Assembly (NCBI GenBank): GCA_026002875.1
Contig: BPGE01000001.1
Coordinates: 3,038,001 to 3,102,000 of the forward strand
Reading direction: 5' to 3'
Length of the DNA: 64,000 nucleotides
From: Bryobacteraceae bacterium
Lineage (GTDB): Bacteria; Acidobacteriota; Terriglobia; Bryobacterales; Bryobacteraceae
The notes under the pieces: generated by a model
What the model was told of the DNA's origin: nothing
Databases searched by the model: none
The model's input: only the letters and a program-made list of their open reading frames with translations
Position numbers and translations under genes: made by a program
Part shown: positions 34,601 through 52,458 of the stretch, piece after piece
Numbering within the stretch: the first letter of the stretch is position 1
How the letters are laid out: each line of letters starts with the position of its first letter

Positions 34601-34750
34601 ATGGACAAGAGGTCTCATCCCCATGTCATCCGCACCTGGGCGGTGGAGCGCATCCGCACCCACGCCCAGCCGGCCGCAACCGCGAAGCCGGCGCCGAAGA
34701 AACCGCAGGAACCGGCCAACAAGCCGGCGCCTGGCAGGAGGAAGTCATGA
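34601..34750 (+). CDS. Very small basic Pro/Ala-rich protein (49 aa)
   Basis: AAGGAGG six bases ahead of the ATG at 34601 gives a strong ribosome site. The ORF runs 49 residues to a TGA that overlaps the ATG of the next gene (ATGA). The N-terminus is MDKRSHPHVIRTWAVERIR, and the rest is a repeat-like basic stretch of Ala, Pro and Lys (PAPKKPQEPANKPAPGRRKS). Such a composition suggests a disordered nucleic-acid or ribosome-binding tail, but no function is known. The good ribosome site and translational overlap are the main evidence that it is real. Confidence 0.6.
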   Translation: MDKRSHPHVIRTWAVERIRTHAQPAATAKPAPKKPQEPANKPAPGRRKS

Positions 34751-35226
34751 AGACACTGGACAAACTGATTTCGTTCCTGGAAATGAAGGGCGTGGCGTAC
34801 CGGCATGACCGCCACCCGCTCAGCTACACAGCCCGCGAGACGGCGCAGGCCGAGCATGTCTCGCCGCGCAGCTTCGCCAAGGTGGTCATCCTGCATTCCG
34901 AAGACGGCTACGCGATGGCGGTGCTGTCCGCGGACCGGATCGTGGACCTGGACGAGCTGCGCGCGGCGTTCGGCAGCCGGCATATGCGGCTCGCGACGGA
35001 GAGGGAGCTGGAAGAGCTGTTCCCCGAGTGCGAACTGGGCGCGATGCCTCCCTTCGGCAACGGAACGCTGTTCGACATGCCCGTGTGGGTGGACGGCCTG
35101 CTGCTGGCCGAGGAGACGATCTGCTTCAACGCAGGCACCCACAGGGATGTGATCCAGATGGCGACGGAAGACTGGGAGCAGCTGGTGAAGCCGTCCGTGC
35201 TGGCCTTTGCGCACGCGGCCGGGTAA
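34747..35226 (+). CDS. YbaK/EbsC-family aminoacyl-tRNA deacylase
   Basis: 159 residues, a single YbaK domain. Known members hydrolyse mischarged Cys- or Ala-tRNA-Pro in trans. Family marks are the conserved Lys45 in SFAKVVILH, the LSADRIVDLDELRAAFG stretch, GAMPPFGNGTLFDMPVWVD and the final FNAGTHRDVIQM. The amino-acid specificity cannot be read from sequence alone. It is the last gene of the small-ORF operon and converges with rpoC. Confidence 0.88.
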   Translation: MKTLDKLISFLEMKGVAYRHDRHPLSYTARETAQAEHVSPRSFAKVVILHSEDGYAMAVLSADRIVDLDELRAAFGSRHMRLATERELEELFPECELGAMPPFGNGTLFDMPVWVDGLLLAEETICFNAGTHRDVIQMATEDWEQLVKPSVLAFAHAAG

Positions 35227-35247
35227 GAATCCGGACAGACGCGGCAA

Positions 35248-35272
35248 GGGCGGGCCGCCTGCGGGCCCGCCC
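35248..35272. terminator. GC-rich hairpin between convergent ybaK-like gene and rpoC
   Basis: Perfect 9-bp stem GGGCGGGCC / GGCCCGCCC with a 7-base loop, 22 bases after the plus-strand stop and 28 bases after the rpoC stop on the other strand. Neither strand has a T-run, so it is a non-canonical or bidirectional terminator at best. Confidence 0.45.
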
Positions 35273-35299
35273 CTGACGCGAACGGATGGTGTTTGCGGA

Positions 35300-39529
<4,230 letters not shown>

Positions 39530-39553
39530 GTTCGCCTCCTGTCCTTTCCGGAT

Positions 39554-43921
<4,368 letters not shown>

Positions 43922-44348
43922 TCTCTACTCCTTCATGCGCCTAGGCCCTGGAGCGGTGCGTCCGGCCGCAGCACGGACGCCCCGCCGGAGGCAGGGCGCT
44001 GACGATGGTTGACGATCGCCTGGATGTAAGGGAATTGCCCGGCGCAGGGACGTCTGTCACCAAGGGCAGGAATGCACAGGAAAACAGTCGGAGCGGGGGG
44101 CGGGAACGCTGCGGCCATCCCGACACAGCTGCACCTTGAGCGGCCGCACGACGAAGCACGATTGCCCCGTTCCGCTCGGGCGCGGATGGCTGGCAATTTA
44201 CGGATGGCACAGGCGCGGCGCTTCCCGATTCGGCTCCAGATTCTCGATGATTGACACTGTAGCAGACGGGACACGGGCGCGTCAAACGCCCCGGGACGCC
44301 GGGCGGGCGCAGCCCGCGCGGCGCCGGCTCGCCGGACACGCCGCCGGG
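43922..44348 (-). other. rplL-rpoB intergenic stretch
   Basis: 427 bases with no convincing gene. Read on the minus strand it holds, just after the rplL stop, a GC-rich hairpin-forming stretch (GCGGGC-TGC-GCCCGC around 44307-44321), then a sigma70-like promoter at 44256-44285, then about 330 bases of leader before rpoB. The hairpin could attenuate ribosomal-protein transcripts before rpoBC. Confidence 0.5.
44256..44285 (-). promoter_or_regulatory. Candidate sigma70 promoter for rpoBC
   Basis: On the minus strand TTGACG (44285-44280), an 18-base spacer and TACAGT (44261-44256). It points toward rpoB, about 335 bases upstream of its ATG. Confidence 0.5.
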
Positions 44349-44732
44349 CTACTGGATCTCGACCGTGGCGCCAGCCTCGACGAACTTCTTCTTGATGTTT
44401 TCGGCTTCTTCCTTCGACACGCCCTCCTTGATCGGCTTGGGGGCGGACTCGACCAGATCCTTGGCTTCCTTCAGGCCGAGGCTGGTCACTTCGCGGACGA
44501 CCTTGATCACGTTGATCTTGTTCGCGCCGGCCGAAGTGAGGATGACGTTGAACTCGGTCTTCTCTTCCGCAGGAGCGGCCGCGGCGGCGGCGCCAGCCGC
44601 GGGGGCGGCGACGGCGACAGCGGCGGCGGCGGCGGAGACGCCCAGCTTCTCCTCGAGCAGCTTCACCAGCTCGGAAGCCTCCAGCAGCGTGAGGCCCTGG
44701 ATCTGTTCAGCAATTGCGTTGATGTCAGCCAT
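44349..44732 (-). CDS. rplL: Ribosomal protein bL12 (L7/L12)
   Basis: 127 residues. The N-terminal dimerisation helices ([32 protein letters not shown]) are followed by an Ala-rich flexible hinge (about 35-55) and the C-terminal factor-binding domain ([36 protein letters not shown]). It recruits translation GTPases to the ribosomal stalk on L10. The hinge is encoded by a run of gcg/gcc codons that looks like a low-complexity repeat. Confidence 0.98.
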   Translation of the reverse strand: MADINAIAEQIQGLTLLEASELVKLLEEKLGVSAAAAAVAVAAPAAGAAAAAAPAEEKTEFNVILTSAGANKINVIKVVREVTSLGLKEAKDLVESAPKPIKEGVSKEEAENIKKKFVEAGATVEIQ

Positions 44733-44786
44733 GATTCTCGGTTCTCCCTAAACTGATAATCTTTTCCAGCTCCATAGTGCTCGCCC

Positions 44787-44802
44787 GGCCCCCGCGGGGG
44801 CC
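44787..44802 (-). promoter_or_regulatory. Perfect GC palindrome between rplJ and rplL
   Basis: GGCCCCCGCGGGGGCC in the 86-base gap can fold into a 6-bp stem with a CGCG loop in the mRNA. It has no T-run. It may be an mRNA processing or stability element that adjusts L12:L10 stoichiometry; this is inference. Confidence 0.3.
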
Positions 44803-44818
44803 AGCGCAGGGCTCGCGG

Positions 44819-45346
44819 CTAGGAGGCGAACTTGTTTTCCTTCACGCCCTGGTTGATGACCACGGCGAGGTTGCGGCCCACTCCCTGAATCGCCGTCACC
44901 AGGCGCTGGGCCGGGGCGTTGATCAGGTAGAGGAGCTTCGCGTAAATCTCTTCCTTCGGCGGCATGCTGGCCAGCGCCTCGATCGCCTTGAGGTCGATCG
45001 CGCGGCCTTCGACAAGGCCCGCCTTGAATGTCAGCACAGGATTGGCCTTGGCGTACTCGCTGAGCGCCTTGGCCAGCGCCACCGGATCGCCGGAGGTGAA
45101 GGCGACGGCGGTCGTGCCCTTCAGGTTCTTCAGCACGGCCTCGGCGGGCAGCCCGGCGGCGGCCTTCTCCGCAATGGTGTTCTTCACGACGCGGTACAGC
45201 CCGCCGGCGCCGCGCACGGCCTTGCGCAGCTCGAAATCCTGCGCGACGGTGAGCTTGTCGAAGCTCGTCACGAAGACCGTGCCGGAAGCCATCAGATCCT
45301 GGCGCAGCTGATCCAGATCCTGCTGTTTCTTCTTCCTGTCTTTCAT
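44819..45346 (-). CDS. rplJ: Ribosomal protein uL10
   Basis: 175 residues. The N-terminal rRNA-binding part starts MKDRKKKQQDLDQLRQDLMASGTVFVTSFDKLTV and contains LRKAVRGAGGLYRVVKNTIAEKA. The C-terminal helix that carries L12 dimers is short (LAVVINQGVKENKFAS). It begins only 21 bases after rplA, so the structured L10 leader found at this spot in many bacteria has no room here. Confidence 0.97.
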   Translation of the reverse strand: MKDRKKKQQDLDQLRQDLMASGTVFVTSFDKLTVAQDFELRKAVRGAGGLYRVVKNTIAEKAAAGLPAEAVLKNLKGTTAVAFTSGDPVALAKALSEYAKANPVLTFKAGLVEGRAIDLKAIEALASMPPKEEIYAKLLYLINAPAQRLVTAIQGVGRNLAVVINQGVKENKFAS

Positions 45347-45367
45347 CTGCGTTTCTCCCGGGCCGCG

Positions 45368-46075
45368 CTAGACGGCGCGCATGTTGTAGGGCGTGACATC
45401 GAGGCTGACGCCCGGCCCCATCGTGGAGCACACGGTCACGCTCTTCACATAACGGCCCTTGGCGGCGGGCGGCTTGGCGCGCACGACCGCCTGAATGAGG
45501 GTGGCGGCGTTCTCGAGCAGCTTGTCCGAGGGGAAGCTCACCTTGCCCACGGGCGCATGGATGACGCCCGTCTTGTCGACGCGGAACTCCACCTTGCCCG
45601 CCTTGACTTCCTGCACCGCCTTGCCGACATCCATCGTGACCGTGCCGGTCTTCGGGTTCGGCATCAGGCCGCGGGGGCCCAGCAGCTTGCCAAGCTTCGC
45701 CATCGAGCGCATCATGTCCGGCGTGGCGATGACGGCGTCGAAATCCAGCCAGTTTTCCTTCTGGATTTTCTCGATCATGTCTTCGCCGCCGGCGTAGTCG
45801 GCGCCAGCCGCCTCCGCCTCGCGGATCTTCTCGCCGGAGGCGATGACGAGCACGCGCTTGGTCTTGCCCAGGCCGTGGGGCAGCACCACCGTGCCGCGCA
45901 CCATCTGATCGGCGTGGCGCGGATCGACGCCAAGGCGCATGTGGACTTCCACGGTTTCGTCGAACCGGGTGAACTTCAGCTTCTGGACGAGGGGGATGGC
46001 CTCTTCCAGCGTGTAAGGCCGCTTCTCGACCTGCTGCGCCGCAGCAACGTATTTCTTGCCTGGTTTTCTTGCCAT
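45368..46075 (-). CDS. rplA: Ribosomal protein uL1
   Basis: 235 residues, standard length. Signature stretches are [69 protein letters not shown] and the C-terminal [11 protein letters not shown]. It forms the L1 stalk near the ribosomal E site and in many bacteria represses its own operon by binding the mRNA leader. It follows rplK after 166 bases, an unusually wide gap. Confidence 0.98.
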   Translation of the reverse strand: MARKPGKKYVAAAQQVEKRPYTLEEAIPLVQKLKFTRFDETVEVHMRLGVDPRHADQMVRGTVVLPHGLGKTKRVLVIASGEKIREAEAAGADYAGGEDMIEKIQKENWLDFDAVIATPDMMRSMAKLGKLLGPRGLMPNPKTGTVTMDVGKAVQEVKAGKVEFRVDKTGVIHAPVGKVSFPSDKLLENAATLIQAVVRAKPPAAKGRYVKSVTVCSTMGPGVSLDVTPYNMRAV

Positions 46076-46212
46076 AAGAGTGACTGGTCCAAACGGCCTT
46101 CCGCGCCGTTGCCGGCCGGAACGCCTCCCAAACAGATCAGGCGGCGCCGGGCGTGAACCCGCGCACCCGTTCCTGAGGTGAAAAGAGCGGGGACTTTTTT
46201 ACATTAGCACAA

Positions 46213-46242
46213 ACGCGGCCCCTCTGTCCAAGAGGCCCGCGT
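46213..46242 (-). terminator. Hairpin at the rplK stop (attenuator or processing site)
   Basis: On the minus strand an ACGCGGGC-CTCT arm pairs with AGAGGGGCCGCGT across TGGAC with a single bulge, beginning at the rplK stop codon. It is followed by GTTTGTGC, a weak T tract. An A-rich stretch and a possible -10 (TAATGT) follow. It may partly terminate rplK transcripts or control rplA. Confidence 0.4.
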
Positions 46243-46667
46243 CAGGGGACCACTTCCACGCCCATGGAGCGGCAGGCGCCTTTGACCTGCGCCACAGCCG
46301 CCTCGAGATCGAAGCAGTTCAGGTCGGGCATCTTGATCTTCGCGATCTCCTCGACCTGCTTCATGGTGATCTTGGCCACCTTGTTGCGGTTCGGCTCCGC
46401 GCTGCCCTTGGCGAGATTGCACGCCTTCTTCACCAGCACCGCCACGGGCGGCGTCTTGGTGATGAACGTGAAGGAGCGGTCCGAATAGATGGTGATCACC
46501 ACGGGGATGATCAGGCCTTCCTGGGAAGCCGTCTTCGCATTGAAGGCCTTGCAGAACTCCATGATGTTGACGCCCTGGGGGCCGAGCGCCGTGCCGACCG
46601 GCGGAGCGGGCGTCGCCTTGCCGGCGGGGATCTGAAGCTTGACCTGCGCTGTGACTTTTTTTGCCAT
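46242..46667 (-). CDS. rplK: Ribosomal protein uL11
   Basis: 141 residues, the family's standard length. Clear segments are [38 protein letters not shown] and [18 protein letters not shown]. The C-terminal rRNA-binding domain ends [20 protein letters not shown]. It forms the GTPase-associated centre base and is needed for RelA activation in known systems. It lies 28 bases after nusG. Confidence 0.98.
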   Translation of the reverse strand: MAKKVTAQVKLQIPAGKATPAPPVGTALGPQGVNIMEFCKAFNAKTASQEGLIIPVVITIYSDRSFTFITKTPPVAVLVKKACNLAKGSAEPNRNKVAKITMKQVEEIAKIKMPDLNCFDLEAAVAQVKGACRSMGVEVVP

Positions 46668-46695
46668 TTCTCAAAAAACCTGCCTGAATTCTCGC

Positions 46696-47391
46696 CTAAT
46701 TGACCTTTTCCACCTGAAGAAAATCGAGCTCCACAGGCGTCGAGCGGCCGAAAATCGTCACCAGCACGCGCAGCGTGTTCCGCTCGGGATTGACTTCGTC
46801 CACCTTGCCCTGGAAGCTGGCGAACGGACCGTCGATGATGCGCACGGTTTCGTTCTTCTCGAACGTCAGCTTCGGCCGCGGGCGCTCGGCGGAAGCCGCC
46901 TGGCGGTTGAGCACGGCGTCGACTTCGGCTTCCGACAGCGGCACCGGCGTATTGCCGCCGCCCACGAAGCCCGTCACGCGGGGGGTGTTCTTGATGTGGT
47001 GCCAGAGGTCGTCGTCCATGGCCATCTGCACCATGACGTAGCCCGGATACAGAAGCCGCTTGCTGGTGACCTTCTTGCCGTTGCGCAGCTCGACGACCTC
47101 TTCCGTGGGGATCAGGATCTGGCCGAGCTTGTGCGTGAAATTGTAGGCCTCGGCGCGGGCGCGCAGGGATTCGGCCACCTTCTGCTCGAAGCCGCTGTAA
47201 GTATGAATGATGTACCAGCGCATGCCGGAGGCGTCAGCGGCGGGCGCGCGGGCGGCTTCCGCCTCAGGCTCCGCGGAGGCTTCCGCCGGGGACTCCTCGA
47301 ACGTCTCCCCGGCCGCTTCCGGCTGGGCGAAGGCAGCCTCCGGCCGTTCCTCCTGCTCCTGCCCGTTCGGTTCGAATTCCTGATCCGGCAT
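46696..47391 (-). CDS. nusG: Transcription termination/antitermination factor NusG
   Basis: 231 residues, longer than the usual 180 because of an acidic, Glu/Ala/Pro-rich N-terminal extension of about 56 residues. The NGN domain starts at [20 protein letters not shown] (57 onward), with [31 protein letters not shown]. The KOW domain is [23 protein letters not shown] near 175-200. It binds RNA polymerase beta' and links it to Rho or ribosomal protein S10. The extension is probably disordered. Confidence 0.97.
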   Translation of the reverse strand: MPDQEFEPNGQEQEERPEAAFAQPEAAGETFEESPAEASAEPEAEAARAPAADASGMRWYIIHTYSGFEQKVAESLRARAEAYNFTHKLGQILIPTEEVVELRNGKKVTSKRLLYPGYVMVQMAMDDDLWHHIKNTPRVTGFVGGGNTPVPLSEAEVDAVLNRQAASAERPRPKLTFEKNETVRIIDGPFASFQGKVDEVNPERNTLRVLVTIFGRSTPVELDFLQVEKVN

Positions 47392-47414
47392 CTCTCGGTC
47401 CAGTCTCGGCGGCC

Positions 47415-47681
47415 CTAGCGGCGCGCCAGCGAATCAAAAATCTTCGTGATGGCCCGGCCGAGGATCATGTCCACGGCGGCGAAATAGGCGGCGAACAGGA
47501 ACACTGCGGCGATGACGACGGCAGTGGTGGCCTGCACCTGTTTGCGCGTCGGCCACGTCACCCGGCGCATTTCCGCCTTCAGGTCGGCCACGTACTCCTT
47601 CGCCGAGTGGAACCACCCGGCGACGCCTTTTTTCTCGGGCTGGCTTCCGCTGCCAGCTGCGATTGTTGCCATGCTGGGCAC
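47415..47681 (-). CDS. secE: Preprotein translocase subunit SecE
   Basis: 88 residues, the single-helix SecE form. An amphipathic segment KEYVADLKAEMRRVTWPTRKQV precedes one transmembrane helix (TTAVVIAAVFLFAAYFAAVDMIL). It stabilises the SecY channel. It lies between tRNA-Trp and nusG, the conserved position. Confidence 0.96.
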   Translation of the reverse strand: MPSMATIAAGSGSQPEKKGVAGWFHSAKEYVADLKAEMRRVTWPTRKQVQATTAVVIAAVFLFAAYFAAVDMILGRAITKIFDSLARR

Positions 47682-47792
47682 CTGCCTGTCCGGCTATCTG
47701 TCTTGGATCCGGCAACGGCCGGACCGCTTCTGGACCGCCCCCGGCCCGAGGCCGGCTGCCGCAATCCTCTGTCAGCGAGAAAAAGGAGGAAG

Positions 47793-47866
47793 TGGCAGGG
47801 GCTGAGGGAATCGAACCCCCACTCGCGGTTTTGGAGACCGCCGGTCTACCGTTAACCTAAGCCCCT
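47793..47866 (-). tRNA. tRNA-Trp (anticodon CCA)
   Basis: Acceptor AGGGGCT / AGCCCCT with discriminator G and an encoded CCA. The anticodon arm GCGGT-CTCCAAA-ACCGC gives CCA. The T arm is GTGGG-type with loop TTCGATT. It sits between tuf and secE, as in many bacteria. Confidence 0.96.
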
Positions 47867-47938
47867 GGGGCAAAGTCCTCTTTATTGTACCGTGCCGGGA
47901 CGGGCGTTCGCACCCGCCCCGGCCGGCAAAAAACCAAA

Positions 47939-49126
<1,188 letters not shown>

Positions 49127-49250
49127 ACAAACGGCTCCCTGATGCCAGAATTGGTGACTCTCCTGGTTCGCCGTCTGGCTGGTGGGCGCGGGCTCGCGTG
49201 CCGGCCCGCCGGAGACTGCGGGGGACCAGATCGAATCGGGGAAAAAACTC

Positions 49251-49326
<76 letters not shown>

Positions 49327-49405
49327 TCATTCCTTACTTTAGCGCACTCGCCGGCGGTTCGCGCAAGGGGCCGCCGCGGGCGCGCCGCCCGCAGGCAGGA
49401 GGAAG

Positions 49406-49494
49406 TGGTGGACAGGGGAGGATTCGAACCTCCGTAGCTCGCAAGGAGCGGCAGATTTACAGTCTGCTGCCATTAACCACTCGGCCACCTGTCC
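49406..49494 (-). tRNA. tRNA-Tyr (anticodon GTA)
   Basis: 89 nt with a long variable arm, class II. Acceptor GGACAGG / CCTGTCC, discriminator A and an encoded CCA. The anticodon arm GCAGA-CTGTAAA-TCTGC gives GTA; T arm GGAGG-TTCGAAT-CCTCC. It is first in the Tyr-Thr-tuf-Trp order. Confidence 0.97.
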
Positions 49495-49626
49495 ACATCG
49501 AGCCAGCCTGCGCGGTGGCGACAAGACCAATATAGCGCAGCGGCCCGCGGTTTGCAGCCATCGGCAAACGGTTCCTCCGCGGCAGCCCTGCGGCGCCGCA
49601 GGGCGCATGCCGCCCTGCGCCACAAG

Positions 49627-49655
49627 TTGACAAGCCCCTCCATGTCCGATATAGT
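49627..49655 (+). promoter_or_regulatory. rpsA: Consensus sigma70 promoter of rpsA
   Basis: TTGACA (49627-49632), a 17-base spacer and TATAGT (49650-49655): a perfect -35, optimal spacing and a five-of-six -10. It points to rpsA and is the best promoter match in the window. Confidence 0.85.
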
Positions 49656-49671
49656 TCTGAAGTGTCGCACT

Positions 49672-49690
49672 TTCAATGATTTGTATTGAA
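49672..49690. promoter_or_regulatory. Inverted repeat just downstream of the rpsA transcription start
   Basis: TTCAAT-N7-ATTGAA, perfect arms, about 10 bases past the expected start site. It could be a repressor operator or a 5' mRNA hairpin involved in S1 autoregulation. Its AT-richness stands out from the surroundings. Confidence 0.35.
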
Positions 49691-49849
49691 TCTTGAAGGC
49701 GGCGGCGATCACCGGTCCGGCGCCGGCTTTGCACGGCGCGCTGCAGCGGGGCGGGAGCCCTTCCCTGTTGCGGCGCATCATGCTGCAGCGAAGCCGGGCT
49801 TCCATGCAGGCCGTCCGGTGTTCGCAGTGGTGATTTCGGAGTCTGGGGC

Positions 49850-51622
49850 ATGACCGGCAACCAGGAAGACCGCCCGGTGGAGTATCCCGCCAACGGCGAG
49901 GAAAATTACGAACAGCTGCTCGACGATTACGGCCACCTCGAGCCTCCCGCAGAGGGCGAGGTGATGATGGGCACGGTTCTCGAGGTGACTCCCGAGGGCC
50001 TGATCGTCGACGTGGGACAGAAGCAGGAAGGCTTCGTGCCCATCGAGCAGGTGGTCACGCCCGAAGGCGCGGTCACCTACCAGCCCGGCGACTCCATCGA
50101 GGTCATGCTCGACCGCCGGCGCGAGATGGAAGGCTACATTCTCCTCTCGCACGAGCGAGCCAGCCGCATCCGCGCGTGGGAGACGCTCGACAAGGCCTAC
50201 CGCGAAGGGCTGATCGTCAGCGGGCGCGTGACAGGCAGGGTCAAGGGCGGCCTCAGCGTCGACGTCGGCCTGACGGCCTTCATGCCCTCCACGCAGGCTG
50301 ACATCCGCCCGCTGCACAACCTCGATGCGCTGATCGGCGCCGATATCGCGGTAAAGGTGCTGAAGCTGAACCGCCGCCGCAACAACATCGTCGTCTCGCG
50401 CAAGGCCGTCATGGAGGAAGAAATACAGACCCGCAAGGCGGCCCTTCTCGAACACCTGCAGGAAGGCGACCTGGTGACGGGCGTGGTGAAGAACCTCACC
50501 GAATACGGCGCCTTCATCGACCTCGGCGGCATCGACGGCCTTCTCCACGTTTCCGACATTTCTTACGGCCGCGTGGCCCATCCGCAGGACGTGCTCCAGG
50601 TGGGGCAGGAAATCACGGTCCGCGTGCTGAAATTCGACCGCGAAAAAGAGCGCATTTCGCTGGGGCTCAAGCAGGTTCTGCCCGATCCCTGGGAGACCGT
50701 GGCCGAGCGCTACCAGCCCGGCATGCGCGTCGTCGGACGCGTGGTCAGCGTCACCGACTACGGCGCCTTCGTGGAACTCGAGCCTGGCGTCGAGGGCCTG
50801 ATTCACATTTCTGAAATGACCTGGAGCCGGCGCATGAAGCATCCATCCAAAGTGGTGCGCGTCGGAGACAATGTTGAAAGCGTCGTGCTCGACGTGAAGC
50901 CGAAAGAGCGCCGCATTTCGCTCGGCATCAAACAGCTCGAGCCCGACCCCTGGACAACGGTCGACCAACGGTATTCGGTGGGCAGCGTGGTGGAAGGGCG
51001 GGTGCGCAAGCTGGCCGATTTCGGCGCATTCGTGGAGATCGAGGAAGGCATCGACGGCCTGGTTCACGTGTCCGACCTTTCCTGGTCCCGGCGCGTGCAG
51101 CACCCTTCGGAGGTCTTGAAGAAGGGCCAGGTGGTGCAGGCCGTGATTTTGAGCATCGACGCGCCCAACCGGCGGCTTTCGCTGGGCATCAAGCAGCTGC
51201 AGCCGGACGCCTGGGAGACGTTCTTCCGCCAGCACTCCATCGGCGACATCGTCTCCGGGAAGCCGACGCGGACGGCGAATTTCGGCGTCTTCGTCGAGCT
51301 CGCCCCCGGCGTGGAAGGCCTCTGCCACAACTCCGAAATTCCCGCCGAAATGCGGAAGCAGTCGCCGCCTCTGCCGTTGGGCCAGGAGATGAAATTCCGT
51401 ATCCTGAAAATGAACGAGGCGGAGAAACGCATCGGGCTTTCGCTGGTGACCGAGGAAGACGTCCGGGAGCTGGAGCGCATCGGCGGCTACCAGCGCCAGG
51501 CGGCCCAGGCCACGCAGCAGATCGAGGAGGCGCTGCAGGGCGGGCAGCCGCCGGCGGCGGCCTCTCCCGCGGGGTCCGGCGAGCCAACTCAAGAGGAACC
51601 GAAACACGATGACGAAAGCTGA
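49850..51622 (+). CDS. rpsA: 30S ribosomal protein bS1
   Basis: 590 residues with six S1 repeats at about 37-100, 118-187, 205-273, 290-360, 377-447 and 464-535. Repeats 3 to 6 are strongest (TEYGAFIDLGGIDGLLH, TDYGAFVELEPGVEGLIH, ADFGAFVEIEEGIDGLVH). An N-terminal acidic leader and a disordered acidic tail complete it. It captures mRNA for the 30S subunit. The rpsA-IHF neighbour pair, the strong promoter and regular repeats mark this, and not the gene at 8.3 kb, as the true S1. Its end overlaps the next gene by 14 bases. Confidence 0.93.
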   Translation: MTGNQEDRPVEYPANGEENYEQLLDDYGHLEPPAEGEVMMGTVLEVTPEGLIVDVGQKQEGFVPIEQVVTPEGAVTYQPGDSIEVMLDRRREMEGYILLSHERASRIRAWETLDKAYREGLIVSGRVTGRVKGGLSVDVGLTAFMPSTQADIRPLHNLDALIGADIAVKVLKLNRRRNNIVVSRKAVMEEEIQTRKAALLEHLQEGDLVTGVVKNLTEYGAFIDLGGIDGLLHVSDISYGRVAHPQDVLQVGQEITVRVLKFDREKERISLGLKQVLPDPWETVAERYQPGMRVVGRVVSVTDYGAFVELEPGVEGLIHISEMTWSRRMKHPSKVVRVGDNVESVVLDVKPKERRISLGIKQLEPDPWTTVDQRYSVGSVVEGRVRKLADFGAFVEIEEGIDGLVHVSDLSWSRRVQHPSEVLKKGQVVQAVILSIDAPNRRLSLGIKQLQPDAWETFFRQHSIGDIVSGKPTRTANFGVFVELAPGVEGLCHNSEIPAEMRKQSPPLPLGQEMKFRILKMNEAEKRIGLSLVTEEDVRELERIGGYQRQAAQATQQIEEALQGGQPPAAASPAGSGEPTQEEPKHDDES

Positions 51623-51911
51623 TCTGATCGAGGAAATTTCGCGCGTCTGTGAATTCACGCGCAAGGACTCCGAAGTGATCGTCGAGGCGATCTTCGACAG
51701 CGTCGTGCGCGCCCTGCGCGAAGGCGACAAGATCGAGATCCGCGGCTTCGGCAGTTTCCGGACCCGCCAGCGGAAGGCGCGCATCGGGCGCAACCCCAAG
51801 ACGGGCGCGCGCGTCGACGTGCCCGCCAAGCGGATTCCCTATTTCAAGCCGAGCAAGGAACTGAAAGACCTCGTCAACCAGGAAGCGCAGCCGGCGCCTC
51901 CCGCGGATTAG
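51609..51911 (+). CDS. HU/IHF-family DNA-binding protein
   Basis: 100 residues, the usual length plus a short tail (QEAQPAPPAD). The dimer helices MTKADLIEEISRVCEFTRKDSEVIVEAIFDSVVRAL lead to the signature IRGFGSFRTRQRKARIGRNPKTG with the Pro-tipped arm. It bends DNA as a dimer. Position directly after rpsA favours an IHF-beta-like subunit, but HU cannot be excluded from sequence. Confidence 0.93.
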   Translation: MTKADLIEEISRVCEFTRKDSEVIVEAIFDSVVRALREGDKIEIRGFGSFRTRQRKARIGRNPKTGARVDVPAKRIPYFKPSKELKDLVNQEAQPAPPAD

Positions 51912-51933
51912 CCGCCCCCGGGCAGCCGCTGCC

Positions 51934-52419
51934 ATGGACCGCCTCTGGAGCCCCTGGCGCTATCACTACGTGAGCACCGTCTCGCCGTCGGACGAGTGCA
52001 TCTTCTGCGCCAAGGCGCGCGAGGATCGCGACGAGGACAACCTCATCCTGTTCCGCGGCAGGCTGAACTACGTCCTGCTGAATCTGTTCCCGTACACGAC
52101 CGGCCATCTGATGATCACGCCGTACCGCCACGTGGCGCAGCTCGAGGAGCTCGGCGGCGACGAAGCTGCCGAGCTGATGGAGCTGACCCGCGTCTCGGTG
52201 CGCCATCTGAAAAGCGTCTACCGCCCGCACGGTTTCAATCTGGGGATGAATCTCGGCGAGTGCGCCGGCGCGGGCATCGCCGGCCACCTGCACATGCACG
52301 TCCTGCCGCGCTGGACCGGCGACGCCAACTTCATGACCACCGTCTGCGAGACCCGCGTCATGCCCGAGGACCTGCGCGAAACCTGGCGGAAACTCGCCGC
52401 CGCCTTCCGCGGCGCCTGA
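51934..52419 (+). CDS. HIT-family nucleotide hydrolase/phosphorylase
   Basis: 161 residues of the HIT fold. It begins MDRLWSPWRYHYV with a Cys pair (CIFC) and has LNLFPYTTGHLMITPYRHV. The catalytic triad is GHLHMHVLPRW (H-x-H-x-H). The N-terminal WSPWR and CxxC are typical of Ap4A phosphorylase-like HIT proteins that split dinucleoside polyphosphates. Its ATG lies 22 bases after the IHF gene. Confidence 0.9.
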   Translation: MDRLWSPWRYHYVSTVSPSDECIFCAKAREDRDEDNLILFRGRLNYVLLNLFPYTTGHLMITPYRHVAQLEELGGDEAAELMELTRVSVRHLKSVYRPHGFNLGMNLGECAGAGIAGHLHMHVLPRWTGDANFMTTVCETRVMPEDLRETWRKLAAAFRGA

Positions 52420-52458
52420 TCCGCCGCCGCGCGCACGATACTGGAATCAGGGGCGCGC

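Larger units (their letters stand above)
49495..49849. other. Divergent control region between tRNA-Tyr and rpsA
   Basis: 355 bases without a gene. It contains a possible minus-strand -10 (TATATT at 49534-49529) for the tRNA/tuf operon with no convincing -35, the strong plus-strand promoter at 49627-49655, an inverted repeat at 49672-49690, and a leader of about 190 bases before rpsA rich in GC inverted repeats. Confidence 0.5.

Noticed and set aside
35248-35272. A canonical terminator of rpoC
   Set aside because: The stem is strong but there is no T-run on the rpoC strand, so it is kept only as a low-confidence hairpin.
44577-44640. Run of gcg/gcc triplets as a microsatellite
   Set aside because: It is the Ala-rich hinge of ribosomal protein L12 in frame.
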